This document shows, one piece after another, positions 15,223 through 22,924 of a stretch of DNA of 64,000 bases. Below the pieces are notes generated by a model, which made no database searches, was not told the origin of the DNA, and saw nothing but the letters and a program-made list of their open reading frames with translations. A program made the translations under genes and the position numbers. Source of the stretch: JAJCZZ01 sp964569085 (GTDB taxonomy: Bacteria > Gemmatimonadota > Gemmatimonadetes > Longimicrobiales > Gaopeijiaceae); contig CAZMTA010000008.1 of the NCBI GenBank assembly GCA_964569085.1, positions 67,243 through 131,242 on the forward strand, read 5' to 3'. Within the stretch, counting starts at the first letter, position 1. Each line of letters starts with the position of its first letter.

Positions 15223-16719
15223 GTGATCGACGCCGTGCTGGGCAACCTCCGGGAGTTCTGGCTCGTCCACGCCCTGCTGGCGGTCTACACCGTCATGCTG
15301 GTGCACCACGCCTGGAGCGGGAACCGGAGCACCAAGGGCATCACCGACTTCTACGTGGGGGGCCGGGGGATGGGCGGGCTCGTCCTCGGGCTCTCCTTCT
15401 TCGCCACCTACTCCAGCACCAACTCCTTCGTGGGCTTCAGCGGCCAGGCCTACACCTGGGGGCTGCCGTGGATGCTCTTCGTGCCCACGGCCGTGGTCTT
15501 CTGCGTCTTCGCGTGGACGGCCGTGGCGCCCCGGCTCCGGGCCTTCACCGAGGCGCTGGGCTCCCTCACGATCCCCGACTTCATCGGCTTCCGCTTCAAG
15601 AGCGACCCGGCCCGCGTCTTCGCGGCGCTCATCGTGATCGTGGCCTCGCTCTTCTACATGGTGGCCGTCTTCAAGGGAATCGGGAATCTGCTGGAGGTCT
15701 TCATGGACCTCCCCTACCGCCTCAGCATCGGGATCGTCTTCGTCATCGTCATGCTGTACACGATGGTGGGCGGCTTCATCAGCGTGGTGAAGACCGACGC
15801 GGTGCAGGGCGGCGTCATGTTCGTGGCGGCGGTGCTCATGTTCACCGGGACGGTGGACGCGGCGGGCGGGCTGGGCACGCTGGCCGAGATCCGGGAGCAG
15901 CCCGGCGGGGCGGCCCTCTTCGAGATGGGCGGCGGCGTGGCCGTCCCCGTGCTCCTGGGCACTCTCTTCGCGGGGCTGGTGAAGTTCGCCGTGGAGCCCC
16001 GGCAGCTCTCCCGCTTCTACGCCCTGAAGGACGAGGGCGCCACGCGCACCGGGCTCTGGGTGTCCACCCTCACCTTCCTGGTCGTGTACAGCCTGCTCAT
16101 CCCCATCGGGATCTACGCCCGCCGGATCTTCCCCGACGGGCTGCCCGGCGCGGGGGCCGGGACGCCGGACACGGACCTGGTGGTCCCCACCCTCCTCACC
16201 GAGGTCTTCGGCACGGGCACCGCCTCCTTCCTCCTGGTGGCCATGGTGGCCGCGGCCATGTCGAGCCTCGACTCGGTGCTCCTGGTGACCGCCTCCACCA
16301 CCGACCGGGACCTGGTGGGCGTGCTGCGGCCCGACCGGGACGAGGCCGGGGCCATGAAGTCCACCAAGCTCTGGGTGGCCGTCTTCGCCGCGATCACGGC
16401 GGTGATCGCGCTGGACCCGCCCGGCGGGATCGTGACGCTCACCGCCTTCAGCGGGTCCCTCTACGGCGCCTGCTTCGTGCCGGCCATCCTCCTGGGGCTC
16501 CACTGGAAGGGCGGGAACGGCACGTCCGTCATCGCCTCCTTCGTGGCGGGGATCACGGTGCTCCTGGCCTGGGACCTGGTGCCGGGCTCGGAGATCGTCC
16601 ACGAGGTCTTCCCCGCCGTGGCGCTGTCCACCGCCACCTTCCTGGGGGTGGGGCATTTGACGGAGGACGCGGCGGACGCCAGGGTGACGGCGCTGCTCGC
16701 CCGCGCCGTCGGCGACTGA
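15223..16719 (+). CDS. Sodium:solute symporter (SSS family)
   Basis: This 498-residue integral membrane transporter has about 13 hydrophobic segments. The N-terminal region FYVGGRGMGGLVLGLSFFATYSS is typical of the SSS family, with the helix-3 and helix-6 landmarks (GFISVVKTDAVQGG and AMVAAAMSSLDSVLL) also present. SSS proteins couple Na+ entry to uptake of sugars, amino acids or carboxylates. The gene begins at GTG 15223, 35 bp after an acyl-CoA synthetase gene, and is followed 20 bp later by a selenoprotein peroxiredoxin, so the three probably form an operon. A monocarboxylate or dicarboxylate substrate is suggested by the ligase next to it. Confidence 0.9.
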   Translation: MIDAVLGNLREFWLVHALLAVYTVMLVHHAWSGNRSTKGITDFYVGGRGMGGLVLGLSFFATYSSTNSFVGFSGQAYTWGLPWMLFVPTAVVFCVFAWTAVAPRLRAFTEALGSLTIPDFIGFRFKSDPARVFAALIVIVASLFYMVAVFKGIGNLLEVFMDLPYRLSIGIVFVIVMLYTMVGGFISVVKTDAVQGGVMFVAAVLMFTGTVDAAGGLGTLAEIREQPGGAALFEMGGGVAVPVLLGTLFAGLVKFAVEPRQLSRFYALKDEGATRTGLWVSTLTFLVVYSLLIPIGIYARRIFPDGLPGAGAGTPDTDLVVPTLLTEVFGTGTASFLLVAMVAAAMSSLDSVLLVTASTTDRDLVGVLRPDRDEAGAMKSTKLWVAVFAAITAVIALDPPGGIVTLTAFSGSLYGACFVPAILLGLHWKGGNGTSVIASFVAGITVLLAWDLVPGSEIVHEVFPAVALSTATFLGVGHLTEDAADARVTALLARAVGD

Positions 16720-16739
16720 CCCTCCCACCCCGGATCTCC

Positions 16740-17372
16740 ATGCCCCGCGCCGCGCGCTTCCTCGCCACCCTCGCGCTCCTGGCCCTGGGCGCCGCCTGCG
16801 CGCCCGACGGCGGGGGCCGGTTGGGCCCCCTGGACGGTCGGGATCTCGCCCCCGTGGACACGGGCCGCGTGGCCGTGGGGGACACCGCTCCGGACTTCCG
16901 GCTGGAGTCCTACGAGGGCCCCGTGGTCCGGCTCTCGCAGTTCCGCGGGGCCCGGGACGTGCTCCTGGTCTTCTACCGCGGCCACTGGTGACCCTACTGC
17001 GCCAGTCAGCTCGGGGAGCTGAGAGACCTCCTGTCCGGGGAGGAGCGGGAGCGGGTGGAGATCCTCGCGGTCTCCATCGACGGGCCCGAGGAGCAGCGCA
17101 CGATGCTGGAGCGGGTGGCCGCCACCGACGGGCGCCCCATCGACTACACGCTGCTGTCCGACCCGGACCACGCGGTCATCGACCGGTACGGGCTCCTGAA
17201 CCAGCACGACCCCCGGGACCGCCCCATCCCCCACCCCACGGTCTTCGTGATCGACCGGGACGGGGTGGTGCGCTGGAAGTTCGTGGAGCAGAACTACAAG
17301 ATCCGCCCCACCAACGAGGACATCCTCGGAGCGCTCCGCGAGGTGTGGGCCGGGGAGCGCGCGGGGGCCTGA
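16740..17372 (+). CDS. Lipoprotein peroxiredoxin-like selenoprotein (in-frame TGA = Sec84, UxxC)
   Basis: This AhpC/TSA-type thiol peroxidase frame runs from ATG 16740 to 17372 (210 residues). It is broken only by TGA at 16989-16991, exactly at the catalytic position of the family motif RGxWCPYC (here RGHW-[TGA]-PYCASQL). The second cysteine, Cys87, remains, so the redox motif is UxxC. The protein continues in the same frame with normal peroxiredoxin sequence (VEILAVSIDGPEEQ, DYTLLSDPDHAVIDRYGL, HPTVFVIDRDGVVRWKFVE). A lipobox ends at Cys20 (LGAAC), so it is predicted to sit in the periplasm. A 7-bp perfect stem with a GGG loop (17006-17022) starts its loop 21 nt after the TGA, as a bacterial SECIS should. 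Selenocysteine peroxiredoxins with UxxC are known. It follows the symporter gene by 20 bp. Confidence 0.9.
17006..17022 (+). promoter_or_regulatory. Candidate bacterial SECIS element in the peroxiredoxin gene
   Basis: TCAGCTC (17006-17012) pairs perfectly with GAGCTGA (17016-17022) around loop GGG. The loop starts 21 nt after the TGA and is all G, which satisfies the published bacterial SECIS rules of distance and of a G in the first two loop bases. Confidence 0.7.
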
Positions 17373-17424
17373 GGCCCGGGCCGGATGCCGCCCGGGAGCG
17401 GGCCCGTCCGCGCGCCGTCCGCCC

Positions 17425-19800
17425 CTACTGCAGCGCCGCCAGCCGCGCCCGGGCCCGGGCCGCGTAGTCGGCGAAGGGCCCGTCCCCGTCCCCGAAGCGG
17501 GTGACGATCTCCTGCCAGGCCGCGACGGCCTCGGCGGCCTCCCCCCGCGCCTCGTGGATGCGGGCGATGCGCTCCAGCGCCGGGGCGTGCCACATGGTGC
17601 GGTAGAGGTGCCAGGAGAGGCGCCCGTCGTGCACCGCGTCGTCCAGGACCTCCAGCGCGTCGTCGTCCCGTCCGGCCTCGTCGAGGGCCACGCCCCACTC
17701 GGCCATGAGGACGCAGATGGACTGGCACGGCTGGAGATCGGTGTGGAGACGGTCGAAGGCCTCGGCGGCCTCGCTCCACTCTCCCTCTCCCCACGCCACG
17801 GAGCCGCGCTGGACCTCGCGCTGGATGCGGAAGCCCTGTCCCCGCTCCTCCGCGGCGAACGCGTCCTCCCAGCCACCGAAGAGCTCCCGGGCGGCCGTCT
17901 CGTCCCCGGCCAGGGCGTGCATTCCGGCCAGGCCCGCGCGGATGCCGCTCCGGGCGCCCAGTCCCTCCACAGGAATCTCGGCGCGCACCTCGGCCAGGAC
18001 GGAGCGTGCCGCTTCGGGGCCCTGGAGGGCCAGCGCGGCGAGCACCTCCTGGTAGCCGGGCCCCTGGTAGAAGACCGTGGTCCCTCCGACCTCCCGGGCC
18101 TCGCGGCGGGCCGCGTCCCAGTGCTCCTCCGCCTCGCCCCAGCGCCCCCTCGCCAGGTCGGATCCGGCCATCTCCGCCAGGGCGAACAGATGGTCGAGCC
18201 CACCCCGTGGGGCGTCACGGACCAGGCCCTCGGCCAGCTCGTGGGCCTCCTCCCACCGGTGCTCGCCGGCCAGGAGCCACAGCCGGTTGCTCCGGACGAT
18301 GAGGGCGTCGGGGTAGGCGGCGGCCAGGGAGTCGTGCCACGCCCAGGCCTCCTCCCGCTTGCCCACGTTCCAGAGGACCTGCGTGAAGTTCGCGTAGCCG
18401 TTCGCGGACGTCGCCACGCCGGTCATCATGCGGCGCAGCGGCTCCTCCGCGTCGGACCAGCGCCCGAGCCCCAGGAAGCGCACCGCGATGTTGTTCAGCG
18501 CCGTCCCGTCGTCCGGGTACCGGTCCAGGACGCGGCGGTACGCCTCGATGGCGGCCTCGGGGTTGTCCTCGACGATGGAGTGGTACCACGCCTCGGCCAG
18601 GCCGGCCTCCCGCTCCGTGAGCCGGCGCCGCAGCTCGTACGCCCGGGTGCTGGCCTCGTGCATCCGCTCCGGCTCCAGCCCCCGGTTGTTGTAGATCACC
18701 GAGAGCTTCCGCCACGCCATGGCGAACTCCGGGTCCAGCTCCAACGCCTCCTCCAGGAGGGGGACGGCCTCGAGCTGCCGGTCCTCGTCGAAGGCCGCCT
18801 CCGCCTCGGTGTACAGGCGCAGCGCATCCAGCGAGGCCGTGGTGGCCTCTTCCAACCCAGTCCCGCTCTTGATGGAGCGGAGCGACTCGCCGGACTGCTC
18901 CCGGATGTCCTGGGAGAGCTTGTCGATGCCGGCCAGGAGCTCGTCCTCGGAAGCGACCGGCACCCGGAAGGCCTTGAGGACCTCGCCGGACTCGGCCGCC
19001 ACCACCGACGCGGTCAGGAGGAAGCCCGATCCCACCGGGGCCACCTCGCCCTGGATGACGGCCTTGATGCCGTCGCGCAGCGCCAGCTCCCGGGCGGTGC
19101 GGGCGTCGAAGCGGGCGTCGGCGGAACGGCCCATGCGGGCCAAGCCGGCGCTCACGTAGGCCGGGGGGAGCACCCGGAGCACCGGGGATTCGGAGAGGTC
19201 CACCCGGATGGCCTCGGTGACCACCCCGCCCAGGCTGGCGGCGGTCTCGTCGGCGAAGTCGGCCAGGAGGATCGTCTCGCCCTCCTCGAACACGCCCTGG
19301 GCCACCAGGTTGCCCACGGGCCCCACGCCCGACGTCCACATCACGAAGTAGGCGAAGATCGACACGCCCAGGAGGGTGAACGCCCCGACGCCGCCCAGGA
19401 TGGCGTTGCGCCAGGTCAGCAGACGGCGGGTCTTGGACGGACGGGTGGAGGGACGGTCCAGGGAGCCCGTCCCGGGGGCGAGGTTGGCCGGCTCCTCGAC
19501 CTGGGGGGCGTCCGCCGCGGCGGCCGCGACGGAGCCGTCGTCCTGCCCGGGGAGCCCCTCCTGGACGATGGCGGTGGCCAGCACCACCGGGAGCCCGATG
19601 AGCAGGAGGACCAGCGCCATGGTGGGCGTCCAGTCCGGGAGGCCGACCTGCTCGGTGAGGAGGTCGACGACCTCGACGACGCCCCACGAGGCGGCCAGGA
19701 ACACGCCGAGGACCTGCCAGACGGAGCGGCGGTGCAGCTCGCCGACGAAACGCTTGAAGGAGCTCATGGGCGCCGGGAGGGAGGGAAGGTGATCCATCAT
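17425..19800 (-). CDS. TPR-repeat inner-membrane protein with TolB-N/FlgO-like domain
   Basis: This 791-residue protein has two membrane segments in its first 80 residues (VLGVFLAASWGVVEVVDLL and TMALVLLLIGLPVVLATAIV), a low-complexity linker, and a third transmembrane helix near residue 150. An alpha/beta domain follows at about 170-300 (ETILLADFADETAASLGGVVTEAIRVDL), which resembles the TolB N-terminal or FlgO fold. The C-terminal 450 residues are tetratricopeptide repeats (for example EAIEAYRRVLDRYPDDGTALNNIAVRFLGLGRWSDA). This layout is common near protein kinases or adenylate cyclases in related phyla, but here no kinase adjoins it. A protein-interaction role is inferred. ATG 19800 is used; ATG 19767 (MSSFKRFVGELHRR) is an equally good start. 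Confidence 0.8.
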   Translation of the reverse strand: MMDHLPSLPAPMSSFKRFVGELHRRSVWQVLGVFLAASWGVVEVVDLLTEQVGLPDWTPTMALVLLLIGLPVVLATAIVQEGLPGQDDGSVAAAAADAPQVEEPANLAPGTGSLDRPSTRPSKTRRLLTWRNAILGGVGAFTLLGVSIFAYFVMWTSGVGPVGNLVAQGVFEEGETILLADFADETAASLGGVVTEAIRVDLSESPVLRVLPPAYVSAGLARMGRSADARFDARTARELALRDGIKAVIQGEVAPVGSGFLLTASVVAAESGEVLKAFRVPVASEDELLAGIDKLSQDIREQSGESLRSIKSGTGLEEATTASLDALRLYTEAEAAFDEDRQLEAVPLLEEALELDPEFAMAWRKLSVIYNNRGLEPERMHEASTRAYELRRRLTEREAGLAEAWYHSIVEDNPEAAIEAYRRVLDRYPDDGTALNNIAVRFLGLGRWSDAEEPLRRMMTGVATSANGYANFTQVLWNVGKREEAWAWHDSLAAAYPDALIVRSNRLWLLAGEHRWEEAHELAEGLVRDAPRGGLDHLFALAEMAGSDLARGRWGEAEEHWDAARREAREVGGTTVFYQGPGYQEVLAALALQGPEAARSVLAEVRAEIPVEGLGARSGIRAGLAGMHALAGDETAARELFGGWEDAFAAEERGQGFRIQREVQRGSVAWGEGEWSEAAEAFDRLHTDLQPCQSICVLMAEWGVALDEAGRDDDALEVLDDAVHDGRLSWHLYRTMWHAPALERIARIHEARGEAAEAVAAWQEIVTRFGDGDGPFADYAARARARLAALQ

Positions 19801-19950
19801 GCGCCCCCGGGTGCGCGGGAGGCAAGCTTCCTGGCACGCTCCCTGCAGCTTGCCCCCTGTGCCGAAAACCCTACGGCTGCGACCGGGTTCGTTCCACGAA
19901 TCGTGTCACGCTGCCGTGTCTCGAAGAACCCGACACACGGGAGAACACAC

Positions 19951-20616
19951 ATGAGTGGTACCAACGATCTCGCCACCGGAAAAAAATTCCGGACGCTCAC
20001 GGCGCTGGCCCTTCTCGGGGGCGTGGCCTTCCTGGGCGCGTGCGACGACGACGCCACGGGTCCCGAGGACATGGCCACCTTCCAGGTGCTCCTCACCGAC
20101 GCTCCCTCGGACATGCTCGAATCCGCCGAGGTCTGGATCTCCCACGTCTACCTCCAGGGTGGCGAGGACGAGGGGGAGGTCGAGGGTGAAGGGGCCGCGG
20201 GCGGCCGCGTCGACCTCTTCAACGACCCCGCCAACCCCCAGTACTTCGACCTGCTCGAGCTGCGGGACGGCGTCACCGCGGACCTCACCGGCGAGGTCGC
20301 GGTGGATCCGGCCGGGTACGGGCAGCTCCGCTTCATCGTGGACAGCGCCCGCGTGACCCTGGCGGAGGGCTACACCTTCGAGGACGGCACCATCTCGGAC
20401 GTGCTCAAGGTCCCGGGTGGCGCCCAGAGCGGCATCAAGGTCAACCTGAACCGCCTGATCGACCTCGATCCGGGTGACGACGTGGCCCTCACGGTGGACG
20501 CCGACGTGGATCAGAACTTCGTGATCCAGATGGCCAACGACGGCACCGTGCGCCGCGTGCTCTTCACGCCGGTGCTGAAGGAGCTCGAGCGCGTCGAGGA
20601 CGACCCGACGCTCTGA
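19951..20616 (+). CDS. DUF4382 lipoprotein
   Basis: This 221-residue predicted lipoprotein has a signal with lipobox LGAC (Cys at about residue 31). The mature sequence ATFQVLLTDAPSDMLESAEVWISHVYL is the hallmark start of DUF4382, a beta-rich family found on the surface of many Gram-negative bacteria. Acidic stretches (DDDATGPEDM and GGEDEGEVEGEGAAG) follow the anchor and interrupt the domain. The conserved end (VALTVDADVDQNFVIQ) is present. Function is unknown; a cell-surface binding or adhesion role is only a guess. The ATG at 19951 follows GGGAGAAC, a weak ribosome-binding site. Confidence 0.8.
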   Translation: MSGTNDLATGKKFRTLTALALLGGVAFLGACDDDATGPEDMATFQVLLTDAPSDMLESAEVWISHVYLQGGEDEGEVEGEGAAGGRVDLFNDPANPQYFDLLELRDGVTADLTGEVAVDPAGYGQLRFIVDSARVTLAEGYTFEDGTISDVLKVPGGAQSGIKVNLNRLIDLDPGDDVALTVDADVDQNFVIQMANDGTVRRVLFTPVLKELERVEDDPTL

Positions 20617-20630
20617 CGCCGGGCCTTCTT

Positions 20631-20655
20631 CGCGCGACCCCACGGGGTCGGCGCG
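20631..20655 (+). terminator. Hairpin after the DUF4382 gene
   Basis: A 10-bp stem with one bulged G (20631-20640 with 20645-20655) and a 4-nt loop begins 15 bp past the stop. No U-tract follows. Confidence 0.5.
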
Positions 20656-20768
20656 CCTCCTCCGGGGGGCGCGTCGGCCCCGTTTCGCGTGTAGGGCCGG
20701 GGGACCACCACCGTCCCTCCCGCGGTAGGAGAACGGGCACCCCGACTCCCCGATCCGCCGGAGGCCCC

Positions 20769-21176
20769 ATGTTCCGCGTGCCCTCGCTCCGCTCCGCCCG
20801 TCCCGCCGGACGCCTCGCCGCCCTGGCCCTCGGGCTCCTCCTCACGGCCGGGTGCGCCTCCGCCGGCACCGCCGACGGTCCCTTCGACGACCGCTCCCAG
20901 GCCGACCAGATCCGCATCGAGGTGGAGAACCACAACTTCAGCGACGTCACGGTCTGGGCCGTCGTCCAGGGCGCCCGCCGCTCCCGTCTCGGCACCGTGC
21001 GCGGCAAGTCCGACTCGGTCTTCACCCTCCCCTGGGACTTCTCGCTGCCCCTGGCGCTGGAGCTCGACCTGGTGGCCGGGCCGCGCTGCACCACCGAGGA
21101 GCTCACCGTGGACCCCGGGGACTCGGTCCAGCTCCAGATCCAGGCCGCCTTCCTGGACACCCGCGGCTGCCGCTAG
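20769..21176 (+). CDS. Small lipoprotein of unknown function
   Basis: This 135-residue protein carries a lipoprotein signal (GRLAALALGLLLTAGC, lipobox LTAGC) and a mature beta-rich region (RIEVENHNFSDVTVWAVVQGARRSRLGTVRGKSDSVFTLPWDFS ... LTVDPGDSVQLQIQ). Two cysteines in the mature part (RCTTEE and RGCR) may pair. The overall look is of a small immunoglobulin-like or transthyretin-like periplasmic domain, but no family is recognised. It lies in the same direction as the DUF4382 lipoprotein, 152 bp downstream and after a hairpin, so it probably has its own promoter. Confidence 0.65.
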   Translation: MFRVPSLRSARPAGRLAALALGLLLTAGCASAGTADGPFDDRSQADQIRIEVENHNFSDVTVWAVVQGARRSRLGTVRGKSDSVFTLPWDFSLPLALELDLVAGPRCTTEELTVDPGDSVQLQIQAAFLDTRGCR

Positions 21177-21258
21177 GCGGGACGGCCCGTCGGGCCATGG
21201 CTCCGCCCGGGTGGGCGGGCCAGCTTGGATCCGGGGGGGGCCCCCGGCCCGACTCCCG

Positions 21259-22437
21259 TCAGTACAGGAGGTAGGGGGCCACCTCGGCCTCGAAGGCCGC
21301 GAGCTCGTCGTCCACCCCGGCCAGGACGGCGTCGGCGCCCTCGCCCGCGTCCACCCGGTGCCGGAGGGCCTCGGAGCCCCAGAGGATGTCGATGGGGGGC
21401 AGCCGCTCCTCGTACTCGTAGGGCGGGTCGTTCCAGCGGAAATCGTCGGGGGCCAGGGCGCGGGCCGCGGCCAGGACGGCCACGGCGGCCCGCACGGGGC
21501 GGAAGGCCTCCCGGTCCGTGGGGTGGAGCTGGACCCCGCCGCAGCGGACCCCGGCGTGCTTCTGGAACGTGGGCTCGAACCAGCAGGGGCGGATCCGCAC
21601 GCCCGCCAGCGCCTCGGCTTCGAGGCGCTCCGCCAGCGCCTCGGGCTCCAGCCAGGGCGCGCCCACCAGCTCGAAGGGTCGGGTGGTCCCGCGCCCCTCG
21701 GACAGGTTGGTCCCCTCCAGGAGCACCGTGCCCGGGTAGACCTCGCACGACCCGGGGGTCGGGAGGTTGGGGCTGGGCATCACCCAGGGGAGGCCGGTGT
21801 CCGACCAGGCCATCCCCCGATCCCACCCGCGCATGGGCACCACCTCCAGCTCGACCTCGATCCCCCGCTCGCCCACCAGCCACCGGGCCAGCTCGCCCAC
21901 GGTGAGCCCGTGGCGGAGCGGCACGGGGTGGAGCCCCACGAAGGACTCGAAGCCGGGCTTCAGGACCGGCCCCTCCCGCACGAGCCCCCCCACCGGGTTG
22001 GGCCGGTCGAGGACGACGAAGCGCACGCCGGCCTCGGCGCACGCCTCCATGGCCAGCGCCATGGTCCAGACGAAGGTGTAGACCCGCACCCCCACGTCCT
22101 GGAGGTCGAAGAGCACCACGTCGAGCCCGTCCAGCATGTCCGGCGTGGGCCGCCGGGTCTCGCTGTAGAGCGAGTGGACGGGAAGCCCGGTGCGGGGATC
22201 CGTGTAGTGCTCGCTCTCGATCATGTTGTCCTGCTTCTCCCCCCGGGCGCCGTGCTGGGGCCCGAAGAGGGTGCGCAGGCGCACCCCCCGGGCCAGGAGG
22301 GCGTCGGCGGCCAGCTCCAGTCCCGGGGTCACCGAGGCGGGGTGGAGGACGAGGCCGGCGGCGGCGCCGTCGAGGTGGGCGGGGTCGTCCTCCAGGAGGA
22401 GGCGCTCGAGTCCGGTCTGCACGCGGGGAGAGTCCAT
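21259..22437 (-). CDS. DUF1343 / NamZ-like exo-beta-N-acetylmuramidase family protein
   Basis: This 392-residue protein matches DUF1343, whose characterised member NamZ removes N-acetylmuramic acid from peptidoglycan fragments. Family phrases include LFGPQHGARGEKQDNMIES, SLYSETRRPTPDMLDGLDVVLFDLQDVGVRVYTFVWTM, DRPNPVGG, PMRGWDRGMAWSDTGLPWVMPSPNLPT and TNLSEGRGTTRPFE. No signal peptide is visible, so the enzyme may be cytoplasmic and act on recycled cell-wall sugars. The ATG at 22437 lies six bases after the hexamer TATCTT on the minus strand and there is no ribosome-binding site, so the mRNA is probably leaderless. It is divergent from PadR. Confidence 0.88.
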   Translation of the reverse strand: MDSPRVQTGLERLLLEDDPAHLDGAAAGLVLHPASVTPGLELAADALLARGVRLRTLFGPQHGARGEKQDNMIESEHYTDPRTGLPVHSLYSETRRPTPDMLDGLDVVLFDLQDVGVRVYTFVWTMALAMEACAEAGVRFVVLDRPNPVGGLVREGPVLKPGFESFVGLHPVPLRHGLTVGELARWLVGERGIEVELEVVPMRGWDRGMAWSDTGLPWVMPSPNLPTPGSCEVYPGTVLLEGTNLSEGRGTTRPFELVGAPWLEPEALAERLEAEALAGVRIRPCWFEPTFQKHAGVRCGGVQLHPTDREAFRPVRAAVAVLAAARALAPDDFRWNDPPYEYEERLPPIDILWGSEALRHRVDAGEGADAVLAGVDDELAAFEAEVAPYLLY

Positions 22438-22443
22438 GCCCGG

Positions 22444-22449
22444 AAGATA
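22444..22449 (-). promoter_or_regulatory. -10-like TATCTT, six bases before ATG
   Basis: The minus-strand hexamer TATCTT is followed by CCGGGC and then the ATG at 22437, so transcription would begin at the start codon. The same arrangement is seen before three other genes in the window. Confidence 0.5.
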
Positions 22450-22500
22450 GGGGCTCCGGGCCCGGTCCGCCGCCGCCCCGGGGGACTCCCATTGACACCT

Positions 22501-22554
22501 TAGGGGAGCGCGACGAGCTTCCCCTATACGCTTTAGGGGAGGCCCGATTCCCCT
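22501..22554 (+). promoter_or_regulatory. Double TAGGGGA/TCCCCTA dyad upstream of PadR
   Basis: TAGGGGA at 22501-22507 is inverted to TCCCCTA at 22520-22526, and AGGGGA at 22535-22540 is inverted to TCCCCT at 22549-22554. The two left arms are 33 bp apart, about three helical turns. A TTGACA lies just upstream at 22492-22497. This is a probable operator for autorepression by the PadR-type regulator that starts at 22583. Confidence 0.55.
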
Positions 22555-22582
22555 GCCATCGTTCCCGACGCCGGACCGCCCC

Positions 22583-22924
22583 ATGACCCGACTCGACATC
22601 CTCCAGGGCACGCTCGACCTCCTGGTCCTGCGCACCGTCGCCGGCGCGCCCAAGCACGGCTACGCCATCGCCCGCGCCATCAAGGACGGCTCCGCCGAGG
22701 TCTTCCAGGTGGAGGAGGGAGCGCTCTACCCGGCCCTGCACCGCCTGGAGGCGAAGGGGTGGGTGGAGTCGAGCTGGGGCGTCTCGGAGAACAAGCGCCG
22801 GGCCAAGTTCTACGCCCTGACCGACCGGGGCGCCGAGGCGCTGGACGCGGAGCGGGAGACGTGGGCCCGGTACGTGGCGGCCATGGAGCGGGTGATGACC
22901 GAGGCCGCGGGAGAGGCTTCGTGA
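22583..22924 (+). CDS. PadR-family transcriptional regulator
   Basis: This 113-residue winged-helix regulator starts with the typical PadR sequence LDILQGTLDLLVLRTVAGAPKHGYAIARAI, followed by the wing motif QVEEGALYPALHRLEAKGWVES and the segment KRRAKFYALTDRGAEAL. This short PadR class is usually paired with ADOP-type permeases in Acidobacteria- and Gemmatimonadota-like genomes, as here, where the permease GTG start overlaps the PadR stop by four bases (GTGA). It probably represses its own operon through the dyads just upstream. Confidence 0.93.
   Translation: MTRLDILQGTLDLLVLRTVAGAPKHGYAIARAIKDGSAEVFQVEEGALYPALHRLEAKGWVESSWGVSENKRRAKFYALTDRGAEALDAERETWARYVAAMERVMTEAAGEAS

Noticed and set aside
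21177..21258. Terminator between the small lipoprotein and the DUF1343 gene
   Set aside because: Only a 5-bp stem could be drawn; too weak to report as a feature.
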